A stretch of DNA of 64,000 bases from MGIIa-L3 sp11892u (GTDB lineage: Archaea; Thermoplasmatota; Poseidoniia; Poseidoniales; Poseidoniaceae): NCBI GenBank assembly GCA_965659685.1, contig CBFHXB010000008.1:1-64000 (forward strand), given 5' to 3'. Below, in pieces: positions 25,951-35,683 of this stretch; within the stretch, counting starts at the first letter, position 1, and each line of letters begins with the position of its first letter. The notes below the pieces were generated by a model that made no database searches, had not been told where the DNA came from, and saw only the letters and a program-made list of their open reading frames with translations. Position numbers and translations under genes: made by a program.

Positions 25951-26490
25951 ATGGTGAAGATTGACCGAATCGAACACGCCATCGACCTGCCCGAGGGCGT
26001 CAGCGCAGCCATCGCCGATGGTGTGCTGACCGTCAAGGGCCCCAAGGGTGAAGTCTCCCGTGCGTTCCAAAGCAGCCGCGTGCAGCTCCTGCAGGACGGT
26101 GCTGGCCTCATGGTCCGCATTGACCTTGCACGTCGCAAGGAAAAGGCACTCGCCGGTACTTGGAATGCCCACATCAAGAACATGGTGAAGGGCGTCACCG
26201 ACGGCTTCTCCTACACCTTGCGGTGCTTCTACTCTCACTTCCCCATGACCATGAAGGTTGAAGGATCTGAGTTCGTGGTGAACAATTACTTCGGTGAGCG
26301 TGTCCCTCGCCGAGCCGACATCCTCAGTGGCGTTGACGTTCGCGTCGAAAACAAGACCGACGTCATCGTGAGCGGCATCGACAAGGAGGCGGTCGGTCAG
26401 ACCGCAGCAAACATCGAACGCTGCACCACGGTGAAGAACCGTGACCGCCGCGTGTTCCAAGACGGTATCTACCGCGTTGCGAAGGAGTGA
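25951..26490 (+). CDS. rpl6: Ribosomal protein uL6
   Basis: A 179-residue protein with two related domains near the sarcin-ricin loop and factor-binding site. The first contains GVLTVKGPKGEVSRAF; the second contains the archaeal HFPMTMKVEG and NFGERVPR-like motifs. A perfect GAGGTGAGACC ribosome-binding site lies before the ATG. Confidence 0.95.
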   Translation: MVKIDRIEHAIDLPEGVSAAIADGVLTVKGPKGEVSRAFQSSRVQLLQDGAGLMVRIDLARRKEKALAGTWNAHIKNMVKGVTDGFSYTLRCFYSHFPMTMKVEGSEFVVNNYFGERVPRRADILSGVDVRVENKTDVIVSGIDKEAVGQTAANIERCTTVKNRDRRVFQDGIYRVAKE

Positions 26491-26495
26491 TCAAG

Positions 26496-27134
26496 ATGTC
26501 TGACGATTTCAGCAGCATGACCGTGGCGCAACTCAAGGAGTTGCTCAAGGAACGTGACCTTCCCGTTTCTGGGAACAAGAAGGACCTCATCGCTCGCCTC
26601 GAAGGCGCCGATGACGCTCCCGCACAAGACGAAGCTCCCGAGGCGCCTGAAGCCTCTCAGGACAAGGATGACGCATGGGACGACGACGACTGGGACGGCG
26701 AGGGTGAGGATGAACTTCACACCGCACGCCAAAAGCCCGTGCTCGACGACGCCACCCGCGAGGCCTTGGCCCTGCGTGCGGCTCAGAAGGCCAAGACCCC
26801 CACCTTCCGCCGAACCGAATGGTTCCGCTATGCGCGCTTGTCCCGCTCTGGATGGCGCAAGCCCAAGGGGATGGACAACAAGCAACGTCGGAACTACAAG
26901 TACCGCGGATCGCTTGTCCGTGTTGGTCACGGAAAGGTTGCAGCCGCTCGCGGCCTGCACCCCAGCGGCTTCTCCGAGGTCATGGTCCACAACGTGGCCG
27001 ACCTCGACGCCATTGACCCCGCCGTGGAGGCAGCCCGCATCGGCTCCGCCGTCGGCGGCCGCAAGCGTGCCACCATTCACGCCCGTGCCGACGAACTCGG
27101 CATTCGCGTGCTCAACCGCCGGAGGGATGCCTGA
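26496..27134 (+). CDS. rpl32e: Ribosomal protein eL32 with N-terminal SAP-like domain
   Basis: A 212-residue protein. Residues about 6-38 (MTVAQLKELLKERDLPVSG) read as a SAP domain, a helix-turn-helix motif usually associated with nucleic-acid binding. A strongly acidic linker (about 38-75) follows. The canonical eL32 fold occupies about 85-212, with WFRYARLSRSGWRKPKG and RGLHPSGFSEV. eL32 is normally about 130 residues, so nearly 80 residues are added. ATG 26496 is preceded by GGAGTGATC; the GTG at 26487 overlaps the uL6 stop. The core assignment is firm; the SAP reading is by pattern only. Confidence 0.92.
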   Translation: MSDDFSSMTVAQLKELLKERDLPVSGNKKDLIARLEGADDAPAQDEAPEAPEASQDKDDAWDDDDWDGEGEDELHTARQKPVLDDATREALALRAAQKAKTPTFRRTEWFRYARLSRSGWRKPKGMDNKQRRNYKYRGSLVRVGHGKVAAARGLHPSGFSEVMVHNVADLDAIDPAVEAARIGSAVGGRKRATIHARADELGIRVLNRRRDA

Positions 27135-27595
27135 TGCAGTTGACCAACCAGAAGCGCCTCGCTGCCAAGATCCTCGGATGCGGAGTCCACCGTGTGTGGA
27201 TCAACTCCGACTACATCGACATGGTCGCCAGCGCCGTCCAAACAGAGGACATTCGTGAGTTCATCGACCAGGGCATCATCAAGGCCAAGGCCGTTCAAGG
27301 AACCTCCCGCGTCCGCGCTCGCGTTCGTCTTGAACAAAAACGCAAGGGCCGCCGCAAGGGGCAAGGAAAGCGACAAGGTACCGCCAACGCGCGCAACCCT
27401 CGCAAGTCCCGCTGGATGCGGACCATCCGTGCGCAGCGCCGCGTCCTCAAGGACCTCCGCACCGACGGCACCTTGGACGCCAACGCTTACCGCCACTACT
27501 ACCTCAAGGCGAAGGGCGGTTCGTACCGATCCATTGCGCACATGCGCACCCAGATGGGCGTCGAAGGCGTCCATTTCAAGGAGAGTGAATCCTGA
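27134..27595 (+). CDS. rpl19e: Ribosomal protein eL19
   Basis: A 153-residue archaeal/eukaryotic protein. LTNQKRLAAKILGCGVHRVW at the start and the basic KGRRKGQGKRQGT region identify it. It takes part in intersubunit bridges. The ATG overlaps the eL32 stop (TGATG). Confidence 0.96.
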   Translation: MQLTNQKRLAAKILGCGVHRVWINSDYIDMVASAVQTEDIREFIDQGIIKAKAVQGTSRVRARVRLEQKRKGRRKGQGKRQGTANARNPRKSRWMRTIRAQRRVLKDLRTDGTLDANAYRHYYLKAKGGSYRSIAHMRTQMGVEGVHFKESES

Positions 27596-28104
27596 TGCAG
27601 CACACCCGTCGCCGTACCATTTTCCGCCGCCGTCTCTCGGCCACCACCGACTACCGTCGTCGCCTCCGTCTGCTCAAGAGCGGCATGCCCCGGGCTGTCG
27701 TTCGTGTGTCCAACACGCGCACGACGGCACAGATCACCACCTACCACGCGGACGGTGACCTCGTCGCCGCGACCATGACCGGCGGTGACCTTGTTTCCCG
27801 CTTCGGCTGGCCTGCCGACCTCTCCAAGAAGTCTGTCCCAGCGTCTTACCTCGTTGGCTTCGCCCTCGGCAAGGCGGCCTTGGCTGCCGGTCACGAGGAA
27901 GCCGTGCTCGACATCGGCCTCGCCGCCAGCACCCCAGGCAACCGCGTCTATGCTGCCCTTCGCGGCATGGTGGACGCCGGCCTTGAGGTGCCCCACGGCG
28001 AGGACGTGCTCCCCGACGATGAGCGCATCAACGGCGCTCACATCGACGAATCCATGGCGGACAAGGTGGAAGCCTGCCGCACCACCATCGAGGAGGCGTA
28101 CTGA
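27595..28104 (+). CDS. rpl18: Ribosomal protein uL18
   Basis: A 169-residue 5S rRNA-binding protein. RRRLSATTDYRRRLRLLKSG and the later AGLEVPHGEDVLPDDERINGAH-like segment are typical of archaeal uL18. The ATG overlaps the eL19 stop. Confidence 0.95.
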   Translation: MQHTRRRTIFRRRLSATTDYRRRLRLLKSGMPRAVVRVSNTRTTAQITTYHADGDLVAATMTGGDLVSRFGWPADLSKKSVPASYLVGFALGKAALAAGHEEAVLDIGLAASTPGNRVYAALRGMVDAGLEVPHGEDVLPDDERINGAHIDESMADKVEACRTTIEEAY

Positions 28105-28106
28105 AC

Positions 28107-28874
28107 ATGAGCGAAGAAACCCCCATCCAGAACATGGCTCCCGGCCTGGTCCAAGCTTACGCCCCCCAGGAAGAAGCGCCCCAAGACGGCCCCCGTCGCC
28201 GTCGTCGCCGTGGACCTGACCCCTTGCTCGCCCTTCGTGAGTGGGAACCTCGCACCCGTCTTGGCCAGAAGGTCATGGCCGGTGAGATCATTTCCTACGA
28301 GCAAGCCCTCGCCAGTGGCCTCCCCATTCGTGAGGTTCAGGTCGTTGACGCGCTCCTGCCCGGCCTCGAGGACGACGTCCTCAAGGTCAACATGGTTCAG
28401 CGCATGACCGACTCAGGTCGTCGTGTTCGCTTCAACGTCATGGCGTGCGTCGGCAACAAGGACGGCTACGTCGGTCTTGGCATGGCCAAGGCCAAGGAAG
28501 TCCCCAAGGCCATTGAGAAGGCCATCACCGCGGCCAAGCTCAACCTCATTCGCGTGCAGCGCGGCAACGGTTCCTGGGAATCTTCGGCCGGACCCGGCAC
28601 CTCGGTGCCCTTCAAGGTCAAGGGCCGCTCCGCCTCGACCCGCGTGACCCTGATGCCCGCCGCTGCCGGCAAGGGCTTGGTCATCGGTCAGACAGGAAAG
28701 CGTGTGCTTCAGTTGGCTGGCGTGAGCGACGTGCTGTCCCGCACCAGCGGACAAACCCGCACCACCATCAACTACGCTGCAGCGACCTTCAACGCCCTCA
28801 AGGCACTCAACACCACGCGCGTCACCGACGAACAGCGTGAACGTCTCCACATCACCTACGGGAGGGCGATTTGA
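28107..28874 (+). CDS. rps5: Ribosomal protein uS5
   Basis: A 255-residue small-subunit protein at the decoding region. The double-stranded RNA-binding-like domain contains VMACVGNKDGYVGLGMAKAK, and the C-terminal domain contains AGVSDVLSRTSGQTRT. The N-terminus has an extra 35 residues with a run of six arginines. The stop overlaps the uL30 start. Confidence 0.95.
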   Translation: MSEETPIQNMAPGLVQAYAPQEEAPQDGPRRRRRRGPDPLLALREWEPRTRLGQKVMAGEIISYEQALASGLPIREVQVVDALLPGLEDDVLKVNMVQRMTDSGRRVRFNVMACVGNKDGYVGLGMAKAKEVPKAIEKAITAAKLNLIRVQRGNGSWESSAGPGTSVPFKVKGRSASTRVTLMPAAAGKGLVIGQTGKRVLQLAGVSDVLSRTSGQTRTTINYAAATFNALKALNTTRVTDEQRERLHITYGRAI

Positions 28875-29350
28875 TGAGTTGGATCGTCGTCCGTGTGCGC
28901 AGCGACGTCAAGGTCGAGCGCTCCATCCGTGAAACGATGCATCACCTGAACCTCACCCGCGTCAACCACGCGGTGATCGTCCCCAAGAACGACCAGTACC
29001 GCGGGATGCTCCAGAAGGCCAAGGACTACATCACCTGGGGCGAAGCAGACCTCGGCACCGTCGAGTCCATGCTCCGTCACCGTGGACGCTTGATCGGCGG
29101 TGCACCGCTGACCGACGAAGCCGTCTCCGAAGGCGGCGTCCACGCCGACATCGGTGCCCTCGCGAGCGCCATCGCCTCCGGCGAAGGCACCGTGAAGGAC
29201 GTCCCCAACATGAAGCGCGTCTTCCGCCTTCACCCACCGCGTGGGACGAAGGGCTGGGGCGGCATCAAGCGATCCCACGTCAACGGAGGCGCTCTTGGCC
29301 CCCGTGGCGACGCAATCGGTGCGCTCATCGAGCGCATGGTGGAACAATGA
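28874..29350 (+). CDS. rpl30: Ribosomal protein uL30
   Basis: A 158-residue archaeal-type uL30 with the start WIVVRVRSDVKVERSIRETM and the C-terminal RLHPPRGTKGWGGIKR block. ATG 28874 shares a base with the uS5 stop; an upstream TTG is in frame but unlikely. Confidence 0.95.
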   Translation: MSWIVVRVRSDVKVERSIRETMHHLNLTRVNHAVIVPKNDQYRGMLQKAKDYITWGEADLGTVESMLRHRGRLIGGAPLTDEAVSEGGVHADIGALASAIASGEGTVKDVPNMKRVFRLHPPRGTKGWGGIKRSHVNGGALGPRGDAIGALIERMVEQ

Positions 29351-29360
29351 GGTGAGATGA

Positions 29361-29783
29361 ATGGGACAACGTTCACAGAAACATCGAGGACGCTGCCGTA
29401 CCAACGGACGTGGCCACAAGGCCGGTCGTGGTGCTGGAAAGCGTGGTGGCCGTGGAAACGCAGGTATGAACAAGCACCGCGTGATGACCCGCATCAAGTA
29501 CATGCCCAACCACTGGGGCATGCACGGTTTCAACCGAGACCCTTCCCTTCGAAACGTCAGCGTGACGCTCAACGTGGGCCAACTCGACGAGATGGCCGCC
29601 GGAGCCGACAGCATCGACCTGACCGAACTGGGCATCGACAAGCTCCTCGGCTCCGGACGCATCTCCTCCGCACTCACCGTGACGGTGGACAGCGCCTCCG
29701 CGAAGGCCGTTGAGAAGATCGAAGCCGCCGGTGGTTCGGTCGACATGGCCGACGACGACGAGTGGGACGACGACGAAGCCTGA
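29361..29783 (+). CDS. rpl15: Ribosomal protein uL15
   Basis: A 140-residue assembly protein of the large subunit. The basic glycine-rich N-terminus GRGHKAGRGAGKRGGRGNAG and RIKYMPNHWGMHGF are characteristic. The C-terminus is very acidic (DDDEWDDDEA). GAGGTGAGATGA precedes the ATG. Confidence 0.95.
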   Translation: MGQRSQKHRGRCRTNGRGHKAGRGAGKRGGRGNAGMNKHRVMTRIKYMPNHWGMHGFNRDPSLRNVSVTLNVGQLDEMAAGADSIDLTELGIDKLLGSGRISSALTVTVDSASAKAVEKIEAAGGSVDMADDDEWDDDEA

Positions 29784-29851
29784 TTTGGAGGTCCATGCGC
29801 CCTGAACGTTCAAAGGCGCATGACCCCGCACAACAACCCGAGAGTGAGACC

Positions 29852-31783
29852 ATGAAGCAACGTCCCATTCCAGCCGGCTACATTTCAACGGCCGTGCTTT
29901 ACTTTGGCATGCTCATTTGGTGGCAGTGGGAGGAACTCAACGGCAGCGGTCAGCCGCAAGAAGCTGCGCTGTTTGGCATTGGACTTTCCGTGGTCTACCT
30001 CCTCTACCTTTTGGCCTGTTTCATGGTCGAGATGCCAGAGTCGCTGAAGACGGTTCCCGTCGTTGGCCGCTATGGAAAGATGCTCGGCTGGCTTGCTCTG
30101 ATTGGCGTGGGCACCTGGTATGCTCGTCCAGAGGCGTGGGGCGGCTATGACCCTGCAGTCGGCTTCATCTTCGTCGGCGTCTACATCCTCGGATTTGGCG
30201 CTGCGGCGACCATCACGTGTTTCCTGTATGAGGGAGACAAGAGCAGCCGTTTGTACGCCCTGCATCGCTTCGTCGACGTGTATCCGGCGATCGAAAAGCC
30301 CGATCACCACGTGCGATTCCGCGACAAGATCACCACCACCTTCCTGGTGCTCTGCATCTACTTCGCCATGACGAACGTGTTGCTCTTCGGTCTCTCCGGC
30401 CAGGCGCTGGACTTGTTCAGCGGATTCCGCTCCATCATGGCCGGTGCGTCCGGTTCCATCATGCACTTGGGCATTGGTCCCATCGTCACCGGCTCCATCA
30501 TCATGCAGTTGTTTGCTGGTGCGAAGATCATCCGTCTCGACCTGACCAACAGCGAGGACAAGGCGATGTACCAAGGTGTGCAAAAGTTGCTCGTCCTCAT
30601 CATGATCCCCATCGAATCCATTCCCCAGACCTATGGGTTCCTTGACCCGGCTGAGTTCCTCATCGACGCCTACGGCCTCGGTTGGGCCAACGCCGTCATT
30701 GTCGCACAATTGTTCGCAGGTTCCTACCTTGTGTTCCTCCTTGACGAGTTGGTCAGCAAATGGGGCATCGGGTCCGGTATCTCGCTCTTCATTGCCGCTG
30801 GTGTGGCCCAGTCCACCTTCGTGGGGTCCTTGTCTTGGCTCCCCACCACCACGGGCGTGCCGTATTCCATGCAGAACCCTCCTGCAGGGACCCTCCCGAT
30901 GATCTTCTACATGTTCAGGGAAGCCACCAATCAGCAGATGGTCTCAACCAACGGTTTCGAAACCATTCTGTTGACCCACGTCAACCCGGTTGCGGCGTTG
31001 TTCTCTTCGGTCGTGGTGTTCCTCGTGGTGGCCTATGCTGAATCAAGCCGTCTGGAGCTGCCTCTCACGCACGGAAAGGTCCGTGGTCACCGTGGGAAGT
31101 ACCCCATCCGCCTGGTGTACGCGTCGAACATCCCCGTGATTCTGATGGCCGCACTGCTCGCGAACATCAACATGTTCACCCTCCTCTTCTGGAGCCATCC
31201 CGTCCTCTCTAGGACGCCGTTCCTCGGCCGCGAAGGATTCCTTTCGCTGTCGACCTACATCGGGACCTACGAGGCCGGCCAAACCACGCCCTCAGGCGGG
31301 TTTGCGTGGTACTCCAGCATGGTCAACGGGGTCAACGATTGGCTGATTCCCGTGTTGAATCAGCAAGGCGACATCTTCGGCCACACCGTGTGGCAAATCG
31401 TGCTTCACGTCATCACGTATGTGGCCCTCATGACCGTGGGTTCGATGGTCTTCGCGAAGTTTTGGATCGACACCACCAACATGGGCGTCAAGGACGTTGC
31501 AAAGCAAATCGAGCGCACCGGCATGCAGATTCCTGGGTTCCGCAAGAACCCCAAGGTCCTCGAGAAGATCCTCGAGAATTACATCCCACCTGTCACCTAC
31601 TTCTCCGGCGCATTCGTCGGTCTTTTGGCCGCCGGCGCCGACCTCTTGGGTACCGTCGGGAACGCGACTGGAACAGGTCTTCTCTTGGCCGTGGGTATCA
31701 TCCTCAGGACCTTCGAACAAATCCAGAAGGAACAAGCGATGGAGATGCACCCCATGCTCCGCGAGTTCATTGGCGTCTCCTGA
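29852..31783 (+). CDS. secY: Preprotein translocase SecY with extra N-terminal membrane domain
   Basis: A 643-residue channel subunit of the Sec translocon. The conserved SecY core begins near residue 144 (YPAIEKPDHHVRFRDK) and contains the plug region, GSGISLFIAAG and the C-terminal cytoplasmic segment ending in the last helices. Archaeal SecY is usually about 440-490 residues, so about 140 extra residues precede the core. They form about four hydrophobic helices (near 8-27, 38-60, 75-91 and 102-125). The start is uncertain: ATG 29852 has AGTGAGACC upstream, similar to the uL6 site, whereas ATG 29795 has a stronger GGAGGT but only 2-nt spacing. It ends the operon. Confidence 0.93.
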   Translation: MKQRPIPAGYISTAVLYFGMLIWWQWEELNGSGQPQEAALFGIGLSVVYLLYLLACFMVEMPESLKTVPVVGRYGKMLGWLALIGVGTWYARPEAWGGYDPAVGFIFVGVYILGFGAAATITCFLYEGDKSSRLYALHRFVDVYPAIEKPDHHVRFRDKITTTFLVLCIYFAMTNVLLFGLSGQALDLFSGFRSIMAGASGSIMHLGIGPIVTGSIIMQLFAGAKIIRLDLTNSEDKAMYQGVQKLLVLIMIPIESIPQTYGFLDPAEFLIDAYGLGWANAVIVAQLFAGSYLVFLLDELVSKWGIGSGISLFIAAGVAQSTFVGSLSWLPTTTGVPYSMQNPPAGTLPMIFYMFREATNQQMVSTNGFETILLTHVNPVAALFSSVVVFLVVAYAESSRLELPLTHGKVRGHRGKYPIRLVYASNIPVILMAALLANINMFTLLFWSHPVLSRTPFLGREGFLSLSTYIGTYEAGQTTPSGGFAWYSSMVNGVNDWLIPVLNQQGDIFGHTVWQIVLHVITYVALMTVGSMVFAKFWIDTTNMGVKDVAKQIERTGMQIPGFRKNPKVLEKILENYIPPVTYFSGAFVGLLAAGADLLGTVGNATGTGLLLAVGIILRTFEQIQKEQAMEMHPMLREFIGVS

Positions 31784-31944
31784 CGTCCCAGTGGCCCGTT
31801 TACAGCGGTCATCGAGGCCGCTCAGACCTTCGTTGCCGTCCCCTTTGCGCCGTCCTGGCTTTTCCCGATCGCCGTTGGGATGCATGTGGAGGCCAATCTT
31901 TGCCGTGCAGTGCCTCGATTCCGGCACAATTTCCCCCCCACCAC

Positions 31945-31955
31945 CTTGATATAGG
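31945..31955 (+). promoter_or_regulatory. TATA box P1 of the 16S rRNA gene
   Basis: CTTGATATAGG lies about 270 nt before mature 16S. Transcription from it would include the hairpin at 31982-32044 in the leader. Confidence 0.5.
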
Positions 31956-31981
31956 GGAGGTCTGTCGGTGGGTTGCTCGCG

Positions 31982-32044
31982 TTGTGCGGAACGGCGTTGG
32001 CGGCAGAGCCCCTCGGGGTGATGATAGCCGCCATCACCGCACAA
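31982..32044 (+). promoter_or_regulatory. Structured hairpin in the 16S leader
   Basis: The outer stem TTGTGCGG/CCGCACAA is 8 bp (31982-31989 with 32037-32044). The inner stem TGGCGGC/GCCGCCA is 7 bp (31998-32004 with 32027-32033), and an apical CCC/GGG stem caps it. The arrangement suggests an RNA structure used in pre-rRNA processing or an independent small RNA; which of these cannot be decided here. Confidence 0.45.
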
Positions 32045-32125
32045 TGAGACGCCGAAGCATATGCGGTCTCGAGAACCCTCCCTCCGGGGAGCTCGCTTGA
32101 GGCCAGGAAGGTGATCCATGTACGA

Positions 32126-32134
32126 TGTATATCG
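32126..32134 (+). promoter_or_regulatory. Candidate proximal promoter P2 of the 16S gene
   Basis: TGTATATCG could act as a TATA box giving a start near 32155. It also lies within a small inverted repeat (ACGAT/ATCGT). A still closer AT-rich element, CCAAAAATAAAATTTC at 32168-32183, is a further candidate. Confidence 0.35.
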
Positions 32135-32222
32135 TGCAAGGAGCAAGTGCTCAAAAACACGTCAAGTCCAAAAATAAAATTTCAGCGACGTTGTGATCGT
32201 CCCAAGGATCGTAAACGAGAGA

Positions 32223-33501
<1,279 letters not shown>

Positions 33502-33513
33502 AGAAACCGGGGG

Positions 33514-33535
33514 CGGGGAGGCTTCGGCCTCCCCG
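33514..33535 (+). other. 9-bp hairpin with TTCG loop just after 16S
   Basis: CGGGGAGGC and GCCTCCCCG enclose the very stable tetraloop TTCG, starting 12 nt after the 16S 3' end. It may serve in 3' maturation or, together with the next hairpin, in termination. Confidence 0.6.
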
Positions 33536-33547
33536 TCTCCACCCTTT

Positions 33548-33585
33548 CCCGCATCGCGCCTCGAGCGTGGTGCGGGTTTTTTTTT
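33548..33585 (+). terminator. Hairpin plus T-run terminating the 16S transcript
   Basis: A 12-bp stem (33548-33559 with 33565-33576, two G-T pairs) with the 5-nt loop CTCGA is followed directly by nine T. It has the form of an intrinsic terminator and lies only 46 nt after the 16S end, supporting a monocistronic 16S unit. Confidence 0.75.
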
Positions 33586-33617
33586 GGCCTTTGAACCGGG
33601 CCTGATGCGCTTGGTGT

Positions 33618-34490
33618 TCACCCGAGCGCGGTCACTTTCTCCAGCATGGTGTGCCGGAAGGTCAGGAGATTGAGCGGAGGCCCACGTGCGTTGACGGTGA
33701 TCGTCGCGCCGCGGTTGAAGTGCACCTCATCCCATCCATCGGGCACGACGTAGCCACGATGCATGTCGCTGACCAGCACCGTGCTTTCCGAGGACCAGGC
33801 CATGTGTGCCCACGGCTCGGCTTCACGTTGCTCCAAAGGCAGGTCGCGTGCGAGGATGAAACAGTGGTCGCCGACCTGTTCGGGTTGCGCTTGAGCCTTG
33901 CATGCTGCAAAGGCCTCGCTTGGGGCGGCGTGCGTCAGCCACGCGTGTTGGCCAAACCATGTGGCGAACAACAGCCCGCTCGAGCTTTGGACGGTGTCCT
34001 CAGCGCCTCTCGACAGGCGGTACTTGCTCGGAGCATACTGATGGGTGTTCGCGATGAGCAAGTCGTTGAGGGCCGGGTCGGTGGTGAACCGGTTGCCGGA
34101 GGTCGTTTCGATGACGGCTTGCAACCTCGGGAGCCGGTTCACGATGGCGGTGCCTTCGAGAACCGCCTTGAGGTCCTCAGGAAAGGTGTCCACGTCGCTG
34201 TCCATGTAGAACCCAACGCTGCCTTCAGGATCGTCTTCCCTCGGATGTGAGTTGACCCCCATCACCAAGGTCGCATCATCGATGTTGTGGGAGATGCTGG
34301 TCAGCGTCCCGTCTCCACCGAGCACGATGACGAGGTCCCGACCCAAGAAATCCGATTGCTTCACCAATTCGCGGGGCCTGAGGGTCACCGTCAGTGCTTG
34401 ACCGTGCGTCTTCAACGCTTCTTGCACGCGTCCAAGGGCTTGGTCATGGACCGGCTCGTGGGTTTTCTTGTAGACCAGCAGGACCTGCAT
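33618..34490 (-). CDS. nadK: NAD kinase
   Basis: A 290-residue ATP-NAD kinase family protein that phosphorylates NAD to NADP. The hallmark GGDGTL sits at about residues 58-63 in VIVLGGDGTLTSISH, followed by GVNSHPRE where family members have GVNxG. The protein ends with a beta-rich region typical of the family. The ATG at 34490 directly begins the first beta strand (MQVLLVYKKTH). It is convergent with the 16S gene. Related diacylglycerol/sphingosine kinases share the GGDGT motif, but the rest fits NAD kinase better. Confidence 0.85.
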   Translation of the reverse strand: MQVLLVYKKTHEPVHDQALGRVQEALKTHGQALTVTLRPRELVKQSDFLGRDLVIVLGGDGTLTSISHNIDDATLVMGVNSHPREDDPEGSVGFYMDSDVDTFPEDLKAVLEGTAIVNRLPRLQAVIETTSGNRFTTDPALNDLLIANTHQYAPSKYRLSRGAEDTVQSSSGLLFATWFGQHAWLTHAAPSEAFAACKAQAQPEQVGDHCFILARDLPLEQREAEPWAHMAWSSESTVLVSDMHRGYVVPDGWDEVHFNRGATITVNARGPPLNLLTFRHTMLEKVTALG

Positions 34491-34502
34491 GGCGCTCCCC
34501 GA

Positions 34503-34510
34503 TTCATATC
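34503..34510 (+). promoter_or_regulatory. TATA-like box before 34550
   Basis: TTCATATC lies about 43 nt before the ATG at 34550, giving a predicted leader of about 15 nt. It is too close to the nadK start to serve that gene. Confidence 0.45.
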
Positions 34511-34549
34511 ACAAGCGCCCTGCGCTTGAAGCCTCGGTTGGCAACCTTC

Positions 34550-35179
34550 ATGGCGCAGGGGGCGGAAACACATCTCATGGAGCCCCCAAAGTGGTCCGAT
34601 GAACAAGCGACGCCTGACCTCTCCGGTACCGTCATGCCTCAAGGTGTGGCGATGACCGATCCATTCCAGGCCCAAGGTCAGATGATTTTCGTTCAACCGC
34701 CCAGCGGTGCTGCAAAAGTGATGGGCATTTTGATCATCATTTACGCGGCCTTTGGCCTCCTTGGATCTCTGGCCGGTTTGCTCGGTGGTTCGTTTTTCGA
34801 ATCCCTTCTTGGCGAGGTGGCCAGTCAAGACCCTGATGCCCTTGGGTTTGATCCCGCTGGTTTTGGCCAATACATGATGCTGACCGGTCTCATCGGCTTG
34901 GTGACCTCAGCCGGTACCTTGCAGGGTGGCATCTGGACGATGCAATATCAGCGCCGTGGGGTTCACTTGGGCCTCCTCATGATCGGTGTCAGCTTTGTGC
35001 TTGGCCTGGTTGTCGCTTTCATGTACCCTGAATTCAGCGATTCCGGATTCGGCATGGGAGCGACGATCATCACGTCCATCTTGGGATCAGGTTTCTGCGG
35101 TCTGATGGTGGCGATCCCTCTGATGGTTTCCAACAACGGTTTGGACGATTCCTCGTTGTTCCCAAGCAACGCACAGTGA
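34550..35179 (+). CDS. Hypothetical four-helix membrane protein
   Basis: A 209-residue protein. About 55 polar N-terminal residues are followed by four hydrophobic helices (near 58-80, 100-125, 135-160 and 165-190) and a short polar tail. Glycine-rich helices (GLLGSLAGLLGG) suggest tight packing. No family is recognised. The frame is open upstream, but ATG 34550 has a TATA-like box at 34503-34510; ATG 34577 is an alternative start. Confidence 0.65.
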   Translation: MAQGAETHLMEPPKWSDEQATPDLSGTVMPQGVAMTDPFQAQGQMIFVQPPSGAAKVMGILIIIYAAFGLLGSLAGLLGGSFFESLLGEVASQDPDALGFDPAGFGQYMMLTGLIGLVTSAGTLQGGIWTMQYQRRGVHLGLLMIGVSFVLGLVVAFMYPEFSDSGFGMGATIITSILGSGFCGLMVAIPLMVSNNGLDDSSLFPSNAQ

Positions 35180-35215
35180 GCATACGCCTATGGCGCGCCT
35201 TCGCAAGGGACGCCC

Positions 35216-35683
35216 ATGGGCATCCTTGTGACCGGCACTGCCGCCACGTACGTTGAAGAATTGACCATCCGCACAAATCAACGGTACGAGATCATCTGCC
35301 TCACATCTGAGGTCGAACGCATCGTGCGTGAGAGCGGCATCGTTGATGGGCTGGTGTTGGTCAACCCCATGCACATCACGGCGTCCATCTACGTGAACGA
35401 CCTGGAATACGGTTTGCATCAAGACCTGATGGATTGGCTTGAACGAACCGCCCCTTCAGGTGGACCGGACGGCCCGGACGGTGCGGAATACCTCCACCAT
35501 CGGACAGGTGAGGACAACGGCGACGCGCATCTGAAACGGCAGTTGCTTGGCCAACAAGTGACCATGCCGGTTCGGGATGGGCGACTTCACCTCGGCACGT
35601 GGGAGCAAATCCACTACGCCGAGTTCGACGGGCGGCGCAACAAGCGAATCTTGGTCAAGGTCGTCGGAGTGATGCCCGAATGA
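35216..35683 (+). CDS. YjbQ/UPF0047 family protein
   Basis: A 155-residue member of the UPF0047 (YjbQ) family. The C-terminal signature LHLGTWEQIHYAEFDGRRNKR and an internal DAHLKRQLLG block match the family; several members show weak thiamin-phosphate synthase activity. A Gly/Pro-rich insertion (SGGPDGPDG) lies near residue 80. The stop overlaps the start of the thioesterase gene (ATGA), so the two are translationally coupled. Confidence 0.85.
   Translation: MGILVTGTAATYVEELTIRTNQRYEIICLTSEVERIVRESGIVDGLVLVNPMHITASIYVNDLEYGLHQDLMDWLERTAPSGGPDGPDGAEYLHHRTGEDNGDAHLKRQLLGQQVTMPVRDGRLHLGTWEQIHYAEFDGRRNKRILVKVVGVMPE

Larger units (their letters stand above)
31784..32222. other. Intergenic region and 16S rRNA leader
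   Basis: This 439-nt stretch has no convincing gene. The first 160 nt are the secY 3' flank, with a small stem AGCGG/CCGCT but no T-run. Then come up to three TATA-like elements (31945-31955, 32126-32134, 32168-32183) and a branched hairpin at 31982-32044. It is best read as the promoter and transcribed leader of the 16S gene. Confidence 0.65.

Noticed and set aside
32018..32024. C-box-like GTGATGA suggesting a C/D box sRNA in the 16S leader
   Set aside because: No matching CTGA D box was found at a suitable distance; the hairpin is better described without this claim.
31292..32146. 284-codon minus-strand ORF across the secY end and rRNA leader
   Set aside because: No recognisable domain; it covers the secY coding region and the leader hairpin and looks like a shadow.
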